A stretch of 52,871 bases of DNA from Prorocentrum cordatum (Eukaryota > Sar > Dinophyceae > Prorocentrales > Prorocentraceae): positions 1-52,871 of the forward strand of contig CAUYUJ010006553.1 of NCBI GenBank assembly GCA_963575745.1, in the 5' to 3' direction. This document shows, piece by piece, positions 9,713 to 18,379 of this stretch. Made by a program: the position numbers and the translations under genes. The notes under the pieces are model-generated. The model ran no database searches. It was given only the letters and a program-made list of their open reading frames with translations, and was not told the origin of the DNA. The first letter of the stretch is position 1, and every line of letters starts with the position of its first letter.

Positions 9713-10922
9713 TTCCGGCGCGCTGGAGAGCTAGTTGGCAAGAAAAATCTCGACGGACCTTTTGGTGACTTTTGGTCGGTTGAAAATTTCGTTCTCAAAA
9801 TTTGACCATTCGTTAGAGCTCTAGTATTTTTTCTCATGATATATGATCTTATTCCCGCTCGCCATCTTGATCTCAGCTCGATCGGGTGACTTTGAAGGCC
9901 AAAAAGCAGGCAGGCGGGAACGGCCGTTTCGAGTCATCTTGATACGCGCTGTCGGTTTTCTGAACATAACTCGAGCTCTAGGGCAGCTACAGAGCTGGTA
10001 AGCACAGCTTATGCATGCAGAATGATCAGGCGCGTTCGCCTGTTGAAACCAGAGGTCTGAACTCGGTCTGCCAGCCGAGCTAGGTTCGCAAACCTATTTG
10101 TATTATTCGAGTCATCTTGATAGACACTCTCGGTTTTCTGTACTTAACTCGAGCTTTAGGGCAGCTACAGTGCTTGTAAGCACAGCTATCGCTCTCAGAA
10201 TCATCACGCGCGGTCGTCTGTTGAATCCAGAGGTCTGAACTCGGTCTGCTAGCCGAGCTAGGTCCGCAAACCTATCAGTATTATTGGAGTGATCTTGATA
10301 GACGCTCTCGGTTTTCTGTACTTAACTCGAGCTGTAGGGCAGCTACAGGAATTATCAGTCGCGTTCGTCTATCGTACCGAGAGCTCTGAACTCGGCCTGC
10401 TGCCCGAGCTAGGTTCGCGAAGCTGTTCGTATTGTCCGAATGATCTTGAGACATGCTCTCAATTTTCTGCACTCAACTCGTGCTGGGGAAGGGCTACAGT
10501 GCTGCAGGTCACATATATCGATTTGCACACATCAGGCGCGTCTTTCGGTTGATTCCAGAGCTCGGAACTCGGTCTGCTGCTCGAACTAGGTTCGCAAAAC
10601 TATTATATTATTCGAATCGATACTGTCGGTTTTCTGCACTTAACTCGGGCTGTAGGGGGCTTCAGTGCTGGGAATCACATGAGTGGATTCGCAGACATCA
10701 GACGCGCCCGCCTGTCGCATTCAGAGGTCTCAACTCGGTTTGATACTCGAACTGGGTTGCAAAACTGTTCGTTTTTTGTTAGCGTCATCTTGAGAGGTCT
10801 GAAATCGCTTGGGCTTAAAAAATAGTCGTTCTTTCGAATTTTTTTCCACAGTATATATTGTCAGGAAGCTCTACGAGTCTCCCGGCGGTAAGAAAGGTTG
10901 ACGGTTTACCGCCGGCGCCCAG
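9713..10922 (+). mobile_element. Type A element A3, 5'-truncated
   Basis: It starts TTCCGGCG directly after the CAG of B2, so the TAACTCG arm is missing. The TTGGCAA leader begins at 9735, satellites follow from about 9938, and the end is the hairpin CCGGCGGTAA (10882-10891) / TTACCGCCGG (10906-10915) plus CGCCCAG. Confidence 0.6.
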
Positions 10923-12100
10923 TAATTCCGGCGCGCCCCAGAGCTAGTTGGCAAGAAAAATCTCGACGGAACTTTTGGTAACTTTTGCTCGGTTGAAAAT
11001 TTCGTTCTTGAAATTTGACCATTCGTTAGAGCTCTAGTATTTTTTCCCGTGAAATTCGATCTTATTCCCGCTCGCCATCTTGATCTCAGCTCGATCGGGT
11101 AACTTTGAAGGCCAAAAAGCACACTGGCGGGAACGGCCGTTTCGAGTCATCTTGATACGCGCTGTCGCTATTTTGTTCTTAACTCGAGCTTGAGGACAGC
11201 TACAGAGCTGGTACGCACAGCTATCGCACTCAGAATCATCAGGCGCGTTCGCCTGTTGAATCCAGAGGTCTGAACTCGGTCTGCCAGCCGAGCTAGGCCC
11301 GCAAAACTATTCGTATTCTTTGAGTCAACTTGATACGCGTTGTCGGTATTTTCTACTGAACTCGGCTGTAGGGCAGCTACAGTGCTGGTAAGCACACCTA
11401 TCGCACTCAGAATTATCAGGCGCGTTCGCCTGTCGACTCCATAGGTCTGAACTCGGTCTGCTAGTCGAACCAGGTCCGCAAACCTATTCGTATTATTCGA
11501 GTCAACCTGATACGTGTTGTCGGTGTTTTCTGCTTAACTCGAGCTGTAGGGCAGCTACAGTGCTGGTTAGCACAGCTATCGCACTCAGAATCATCAGGCG
11601 CGTTCGCCTGACGAATACATAGGTTTGAACTCGGTCTGCTAGCGAGCTACGTGCGCAAACCTATTCGTATTATCCGATTCAACTTGATACGCGTGGTGGG
11701 TATTTTGTACTTATTCCGAGCTGCAGGGCAGCTACAGTGCTGGTAAGCACGCCTATCGCACTCAGAATCATCAGGGGTGTTCGTCCGCCTGTTGGATCCG
11801 GAGCTCGGAACTCGGTCTGCTGTCCAAATTAGATCGGCACAACTTCTATTTTGTTCGAGTCATTCTCAAAAGTGCTGTCGGTTTTCTGCACCTAACTCGG
11901 GCCTGTAGGGGGGCGGCAGGGCTGGTGACAGAAGTCGATTCGAAGACATCAGACGCGTCCACCTGTCGCATTCAGAGGTCAACAAATATTTACTATAAGT
12001 CTGAATGTTGGATGCGCGGTTTTCTCAACTAACATCAAGGTAGGAAGCTCTACGAGTCCCCGGCGGTAACAAAGGTTGACGGTTTACCGCCGGCGCCCAG
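10923..12100 (+). mobile_element. Type A element A4, 5' arm deleted
   Basis: It starts TAATTCCGG directly after A3. This is the result expected if the 5' arm was lost between two TAA repeats. The TTGGCAA leader is at 10948 and satellites run from about 11150 to 11990. The hairpin is CCGGCGGTAA (12060-12069) / TTACCGCCGG (12084-12093), followed by CGCCCAG. Confidence 0.6.
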
Positions 12101-13341
12101 TAATTCCGGGGAGCTGGAGAGCTAGTTGGCAACAAAAATCTCGACGGACCTTTTGGTGACTTTTGGTCGGTTGAAAATTTTGTTCTCGAAATTTGACCAT
12201 TCGTTAGAGCTCTAGTTTTTTTTCTCATGATATTCGATCTTATTCCCGCTCGCCATCTTGATCTCAGCTCGATCGGGTAACTTTGAAGGCCAAAAAGCAC
12301 ACGGGCGGGAACGGCCGTTTCGAGTCATCTTGATTCGCACTGTCGGTATTTTGTACTCAACTCGAGCTGTAGGGCAGCTACAGAGCTGGCAAGCACACCT
12401 ATTGCATCCAGAATCATCAGGCGCGTTCGCCTGTTGAATCCAGATGTCTGAACTCGGTCTGCTAGCCGAGCTAGGTCCGCAAACTCATTCGTATTATTCG
12501 AGTCATCTTGACAGGCGCTCTCGGTATTTTGTACTTAACTCGAGCTGTAGGGCAGCTGCAAAGCTGGCAAGCACACCTATCGCATCCAGAATTATCAGGC
12601 GCGTTCGCCTGTTGAATCCAGAGGTCTGAACTCGGTCTGCTAGCCGAGCTATGTCCGCAGACCTATTCGTATCATCCGAGTCATCTTGACAGACGCTCTC
12701 GGTATTTTGTATTCAACTCGAGCTGTAGGGCAGCTGCAGAGTTGATAGTGACAGAAATCGATTGGAAACGAACAGGCGCGTTCGTCTGTTGAATCGAGAG
12801 CTCTGAACTCGGCCTGCTGCTTGAGCTAGGTTCGCGAAATTATTCGTATTGTCCAAATCATCTTGAGAAGAGCTCTTAATTTCCTGCTCTCAACTCGTGC
12901 TGGGGGAGCGCTACAGTGCTGCGGGACACAGATATCGGTTCGCACACTTCAGGCGCGTCTGTTGGTCGATACCAGAGCGCGGAACTCGGTTTGCGAACTA
13001 GGTCCGCGATACTATTATATTATTCCAGTCGATATTGTCGGTTTTCCGCACTTAACTCGGGCTGTAGGGGGAACTGCAGGGCTGGGAATCACATGAGTGG
13101 ATACGCAGACATCAGACGCGCCCGCCTGTCGCATTCAGAGGTCTGAAGTCGGTTCGATGCTCGAACTGGGTTGCGAAACTGTTTGTTTTTTATTACAGTT
13201 CATCTTGGATGTCTGAAATTCGCTGTGGCTGAAAAAATATTGTTCCTTTGGATTTTCTTGTCCAACATTATATATTGTCCAGGAAGCTCACGAGTCCCCC
13301 GGCGGGTAAAGAAAGGTGACGGTTTTACCGCCGACGCCCAG
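12101..13341 (+). mobile_element. Type A element A5, 5' arm deleted
   Basis: Starts TAATTCCGG directly after A4, with the leader at 12125 and satellites from about 12327 to 13260. The 3' end is degenerate: the inverted arm lost two bases near 13283-13295, and the hairpin near 13299-13333 has a one-base insertion. It ends ACGCCCAG. Confidence 0.6.
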
Positions 13342-14401
13342 TAACTCGTAGAGCTTCCCTTAGCAAGTTACTGCTGGAAGCTTAAGAGTAATTCCGGGAG
13401 CTGGAGAGCTAGTTGGCAACGAAAATCTCGACGGACCTTTGCTGACTTTTGGTCGGTTGAAAATTTTGTTCTCGAAATTTGACCATTCGTTGGAGCTCTA
13501 GTATGTTTTCCCATGATATTCGATCTTATTCCCGCTCGCCATCTTGATCTCAGCTCGATCGGGTAACTTTGAAGGCGAAAAAGCAGGGGGACGGGAACGG
13601 CCGTTTCGAGTCATCTTGATACGCGCTGTCGGTTTTCTGAACATAACTCGAGCTGTAGGGCAGCTACAGTGTTGGTAAGTACACGTATCGCTCTCAGAAT
13701 GATCAGGCGCGTTCGCCTGTTGAATCCAGAGGTCTGAACTCGGTCTCTCAGCCGAGCTAGGTTCGCAAACCTGTTTCTATTATTCGAGTCAACTTGATAC
13801 GCGTTGTCGGTATTTTCAACTTAACTCGAGCTCTAGGGCAGCTAGAGTGCTGGTAAGCACTCCTATCGCACTCAGAATGATCAGACGCGTTCGCCCGTTG
13901 AATCCATAGGTCGAAACTCGGTCTGCTAGTCGAGCTAGGTCCGCAAACCTATTTGTATTATTTGAGTCAACTTGATACGCGTTGTCGGTATTTCCTACTT
14001 AACTCGAGCTGTAGGGCAGATACTGTGCTGGTGAGCACACCTACCGCACTCAGAATCATCAGGCGCGTTCGCCTGTTGAATCTAGAGCTCTCAACCCGGT
14101 CTGTTGCGTAATCGAGAATCACGAATTTGTTCGCATTCTTCAGTCATCATGAGAGCTACTGTCGACGTTTTGCACTTAATTCGGGCTGTAGGGAGGCTGC
14201 AGGGCGGGTAATCACAGGAATCGATTCGGCGAGATCAGACGCGTCCGTCTGTCGCACTCAGATCTGAACTCGATCTGATACTCGAAATCGGCTGAAAAAC
14301 TATTCGTCCTCTGCAATTTTTTTCCGACAGTATATGTTGTCAGGAAGCTCTACGAGTCCCCCGGCGGTAACCAAGGTTGACGGTTTACCGCCGGCGCCCA
14401 G
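13342..14401 (+). mobile_element. Full-length type A element A6
   Basis: It starts TAACTCG directly after A5 and ends CGCCCAG. The arms ACTCGTAGAGCTTCC (13344-13358) and GGAAGCTCTACGAGT (14343-14357) are exactly complementary. The hairpin is CCGGCGGTAA (14361-14370) / TTACCGCCGG (14385-14394). Satellites run from 13615 to about 14330. Its 3' 660 bp are nearly identical to the 3' part of A1. Confidence 0.7.
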
Positions 14402-14734
14402 TTGACCGACCCGGCCAGAAAGGACAAAGTGGTAACTTTTGGGTGGTTTTGTAATTTTTTGAAAGATATTTGACCATTTATTTTGAGAAAGTAGATTTTT
14501 ACTCCGAGCATTGGCATATAAACTTTGTTCCCTGGGCAGCTCTCTAGAGCAATTTTCAGTTCCAGTTCACTTGGAGCAACCGACCACATGTTGAATCCGA
14601 AAAAATCTCAAGTTGAAGTTTTATAGAAACACCCAAAGAAGCTCTTCGCTTTTATCCTGAGCTGCCTCGCGGATGCAATGAGCTCTACGAGGTTCCCGGC
14701 GGTGACCAGGTTGACGGTTCACCGCCGGCGCCAG
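14402..14734 (+). mobile_element. Short type B element B3
   Basis: A short derivative starting TTGACCGACC directly after A6 and ending GCCAG. The hairpin is CCGGCGGTGA (14696-14705) / TCACCGCCGG (14719-14728). In size and layout it matches the body of B0. Confidence 0.55.
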
Positions 14735-14774
14735 TTGGCGCTCGCGCGGCCCGGGGGGCGAGACCCTGGGCGCG
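14735..14774 (+). repeat. Fragment of the GC module
   Basis: About 40 bp beginning TTGGCGCTCGCGCGGCC match the GC module at 3655-3826. The fragment joins the next element at GGGCGCGTTC, a short stretch also present in the GC module, so the joint looks like a microhomology junction. Confidence 0.5.
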
Positions 14775-16926
14775 TTCGACGAGATGAGCTAAGAGGAATT
14801 CGGGCGCAGGGTGGAGCTAGTTGGCCGACCCGACCAAAAGAGACAATGTGGTAACCTGGGGTCGGTTTTTGGAACATACCTCGTATAGCTCTTCGACGAG
14901 ATGAGCTAAGAGGAATTCGGGCGCAGGGTGGAGCTAGTTGGCCGACCCGACCAAAAGAGACAATGTGGTAACCTGGGGTCGGTTTTTGGAACATTGTGCA
15001 AGATTTGACAATTCGTTTTCATAAGTTGGATTTTTTCTACCTACAATAAGCTATGGCGCATCTGCTGGTAAAATTTTCAGGGCTCTAGAAGCAATATTAC
15101 TATCAAAAGACTTGCGGGAACCGACTTTGCCCGCAGTACAGTTTGGCAGGTGACGGGGGTTGGCTTTACTTAACTCGAGCTGTCAGCAATCTACAGACCT
15201 CTCACGCACACCAGTCGATGCAGAATGATCTGACGCGTCACACTGGAAGCTCGAGAGTTCCTAGAAATGGCTGAGTCAGGAGGTATGATCGAAATACCGT
15301 CTCTATGTATGCGTGTTGCGAACGGTGTTTCGATGATAATTCGAGCTGAGTGCATGCTATGCATGCCAGGTGCATTCCAATCGAAGCAGCGACATGCGTG
15401 ACATCGAATGAGCCTCGAGAGTGCCCAAATTGATTAGAATTTTCAAAATTAATGAAAAAAATCGATTTGTACAATTTTACATTTTTTGTGTCGGATGATT
15501 TTTTCTAATTTATATCGATCTATGGGTGACCTAGAGAGTTCTGGTGCATTTTTTGTCGACGCAGAATGGTCTCGCGCTCTCACTGAGAGCGCGAGACTTC
15601 ATATGAATAGCTTCGCTGGGAGTGAGAACTTTGGTCCAGCCGGCCGAGGCGGACAATGTGACAACTTTTGGGTGGTTTTGCAATTTTTTGAAAGATATTT
15701 GACAATTCATTTGAAAAAGCAGATTTTTACTCCGAGCATTGAGATATAAACTTCGTTCCCTGATCAGCTCGGCCATCTAGAGTCATTTTCAGTACCAGTT
15801 CACTTGAAGGAACCGACTTCATGTTGACTCCGAAAAAATCTCAACTTGAAGTTTTTGTAGAAAAGCTCCCAGAAGCTCCCGCTTTGATGCTGAGCTTCTC
15901 ACGGATTCAAGGAGCTCTACGAGGTTCCCGGCGGTGACCAGGTTGACGGTTCACCGCCGGCGCCAGTGGTGCAAGATTTGACAAATCGTTTTCATAAAGT
16001 GGATTTTTCATTAACCTACAATAAGCTATGGCGCATATGCTGGTAAAATTTTCAGGGCTCTAGAAGCAAGATTACTATCAAAAACTTGCGGGAACGACTT
16101 TGGCCTGCAGACAGTTTTGGAAGGTGACTGTGGTGGCTTTACTTAACTCGAGCTGTCAGAAAGCACAGACCTTCTCACCGCAAACCAGTCGATGCAGACA
16201 GAATGATTCTGGCGCGTACACTGGAAGCTCGAGAGTTCCTAGAGAAATGGCTGAGTCAGGAGTTATGCTCGAAATACTGTCTCTATGTATGCGTGTTGCG
16301 AACGTTGTTTCGATGATAATTCGAGCTGAGTGCATGCTATGCATGCCAGGTACATTCCAATCGAAGTAGCGACATGCGAGACATCGAATGGGAGCCTCGA
16401 GAGTGCCCAAATTGATTAGAATTTTCAAAATCAATGAAAAATATCGATTTGTACAATTTTATATTTTTTGTGTCGGATGATTTTTTCCTAATTTATATCG
16501 ATCTATGGGTGACCTAGAGAGTTCTGGTGCATTTTTGTCGACGCAGAATGGTCTCGCGCTCTCACTGAGAGCGCGAGACTTCATATGAATAGCTTCGCTG
16601 GGAGTGAGAACTTTGGTCCAGCCGGCCGAGGCGGACAATTTGACAACTTTTGGGTGGTTTTGTAATTTTTTGAAAAAGCAGATTTTTACTCCGAGCATTG
16701 AGATATAAACTTCGTTCCCTGATCAGCTCGGCCATCTAGAGTCATTTTCAGTACCAGTTCACTTGAAGGAACCGACTTCATGTTGACTCTGAAAAAATCT
16801 CAACTTGAAGTTTTTGTAGAAAAGCTCCCAGAAGCTCCCGCTTTGATGCTGAGCTTTCTCACGGATTCAAGGAGCTCTACGAGGTTCCCGGCGGTGACCA
16901 GGTTGACGGTTCACCGCCGGCGCCAG
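14775..16926 (+). mobile_element. Type B element B4, split by nested B5
   Basis: The left part is 14775-14876 and the right part 15967-16926. In B2 the uninterrupted site reads GGAACATTGTGCAAG. Here it reads GGAACA[B5]TGGTGCAAG, an A|T insertion plus one substitution. The right part keeps the palindrome at 16551-16579 and the hairpin CCGGCGGTGA (16888-16897) / TCACCGCCGG (16911-16920). The 5' arm is missing. Confidence 0.65.
14877..15966 (+). mobile_element. Full-length type B element B5, nested in B4
   Basis: Starts TACCTCG and ends GCGCCAG. The 5' arm (14878-14891) has one mismatch to GAGCTCTACGAGGT at 15912-15925. The hairpin is CCGGCGGTGA (15928-15937) / TCACCGCCGG (15951-15960), and the palindrome is at 15569-15597. 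Confidence 0.7.
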
Positions 16927-17115
16927 TTAGGCCGTCCCTGCACGCGTAAACCGTGTGCACGAGCGGCCTGGGGGCGAGACTCCGGGCGCGCGCGGCTCCG
17001 GGGCAAGAACCCGGGGTTGGCGCTCGGGCAAGCTTCGACCTGAGCACGACCTGAGCAGGTCGTTAAACTGCTCGAGTGGGAAAGGGGGCCCCGACCTGAG
17101 CAGGTCGTTAAACTG
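16927..17115 (+). repeat. Diverged GC module with doubled hairpin end
   Basis: It resembles the GC module of the first 4 kb. Its end, GACCTGAGCAGGTC plus GTTAAACT, occurs twice, at 17048-17061 and 17093-17106, each followed by GCTCGAGTG. No gene is seen. Confidence 0.6.
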
Positions 17116-17385
17116 CTCGAGTGAACAGCAAACAGAGGACTGAGGGGGAAAAGAACGGAGGGAAAAGCAGAGAAGCAGCCAGAGAGCAAAGAGCAGGAGG
17201 AACAGGAACGCGGAAGGAAGACACAAAGGGGAAAGAACAGACAGAGAGGAAAAAAACAGAGCAACAGAGGAGAACAGAAAAGGAAGAACAAAGGAGAGAC
17301 GAGAGAGGGAAAGAAGAGCAGCAGGAGAGAAGCAGGAAGAAAGAGAGCCGAAGCACAGCAGGAGGGACGACGAAGAGAACGACGA
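17116..17385 (+). repeat. Polypurine (GA-rich) tract
   Basis: About 270 bp made almost only of A and G on the plus strand, unlike either flank. An open frame through it is low complexity (Glu/Lys/Arg-rich), so I do not call a gene. It lies about 500 bp upstream of the first large ORF and could be a promoter-proximal or structural tract. Confidence 0.6.
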
Positions 17386-17552
17386 CGCCACGCCCCGACG
17401 CCCGCGCCGCTGCGCCGCGCGGCCGCCAGCGCACCCCCAGCCCCGCGGGGCCGGCCGGGGGGGCGCGCACGGCTGGCGCGGCGCCTGAGCGGCGCTGGAC
17501 GCGCTCTCGGGCTTCCGGCACTGGCCGGAGGCTCGGGAGCGCGAACCTCCTC

Positions 17553-17750
17553 ACTCTGGTCCATCCCTCGGACCAGAGTTCTCTCTTTTCACCTCGCCGC
17601 CTCCTTGGCGCTTTATAGCACAGCCGTGCCGGGGTGCTATGAAGACCTTGGAGGACGACATCGGGAGCCGTGCCGGGCCCTTTGTCGTCTCGGGCGGGGG
17701 CGAGTGGCGACTGGTGGACCCAATAGCACAGCCGTACCGGGGTGCTATTG
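17553..17750 (+). promoter_or_regulatory. Three hairpins upstream of copy 1
   Basis: A 10-bp hairpin (ACTCTGGTCC with GGACCAGAGT, 17553-17579) is followed by two versions of one hairpin with an AGCCGTNCCGGG loop. These are ATAGCAC/GTGCTAT at 17615-17640 and CAATAGCAC/GTGCTATTG at 17721-17750. Homology between the two large copies begins at 17748, inside the last arm. The role is unknown; terminus or promoter are both possible. Confidence 0.45.
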
Positions 17751-17878
17751 TAGGGGCCAGCACGTACTCGTCCCGGGCGCCGTACTGGGCCCGTACCCTC
17801 CACCCCAGGCCGAGAGGCACCCCCTGGGCTGTACCGGACAGGGTAGATCAGATTAGTTTTGAAGGAGTGGGGTGCACA

Positions 17879-18379
17879 ATGCGCAGAGCTGCGTTCTGGG
17901 AAGGGCAAACGCTCGCGAATTTTTCGCAAGCGTTTTTCTGCCCGGCGCGCTGTGTTGAAGGCTCGGCGCCGGCTCGGGAGCTGCAGCCATGGGACGACCG
18001 GGTGCAGGCGTGTTTGCATGCAGAGCGCGGCGTGATCCACGAGGAGGTCGTCGAAGATTCCGCGTTGGAGGCGGCGGAGCGCGAGCAGAAATCGCTCTGG
18101 AAAGCGTGCCGCACGTCGTGCCGGCGGGTTCGGCGTGCGCGGCGGGAGGCGGAGTGGGCGCGGCGGACGGAGGCGGCGGCCGAGCGGAACGAGCAGCTTG
18201 CACACCGTGTGCTGCTCTCTGTCGTGCCGCGCCCCTTGTTGCGCGATGCGTCGCCAGAGCGGGCTTCGTCTGGGCGCAGCGCGCGGGGGGCGGCTCGCAA
18301 CAACGGGCGATTGGAGCAGTTCCTGACCGCGCGCGCGGCCCGTGCCGTCGACCCGGACGAGCCGCCGGCGCGCGCCCCC
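17879..18379 (+). pseudogene. Helitron-like protein copy 1, N-terminal segment
   Basis: The start is taken at ATG 17879, the first Met within the region shared by both copies and in frame with the equivalent copy 2 start at 37776. About 165 residues are read: an acidic and arginine-rich region (EEVVEDSALEAAEREQK) predicted to be helical, with no domain I recognise. The frame is lost at 18375-18379, where copy 1 has five C and copy 2 has six (38272-38277). The first 60 bases contain an imperfect hairpin (AAACGCTCGCGAA with TTCGCAAGCGTTT) conserved in both copies. Another ORF opening at ATG 17989 overlaps this stretch in a different frame, but copy 2 supports the frame used here. Confidence 0.6.

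Noticed and set aside
4680-14300. tRNA or 5S-like structure in the satellite hairpins
   Set aside because: I could not lay the small stems out as a cloverleaf or match A/B box promoters. They are separate mini-hairpins.
8124-16698. Minus-strand frames of 80-100 codons conserved in type B elements
   Set aside because: They include the 29-nt palindrome and shift with small indels between copies. No domain was recognised, and conservation follows the DNA repeat.
4319-16926. CRISPR array
   Set aside because: Repeats of 179 bp and long elements with no short unique spacers, in a eukaryotic context; not CRISPR.
17820-17880. Dinoflagellate promoter or spliced-leader relic before ATG 17879
   Set aside because: A TTTT and an AG are present but are too common to call. 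No spliced-leader sequence was seen by eye anywhere in the window.
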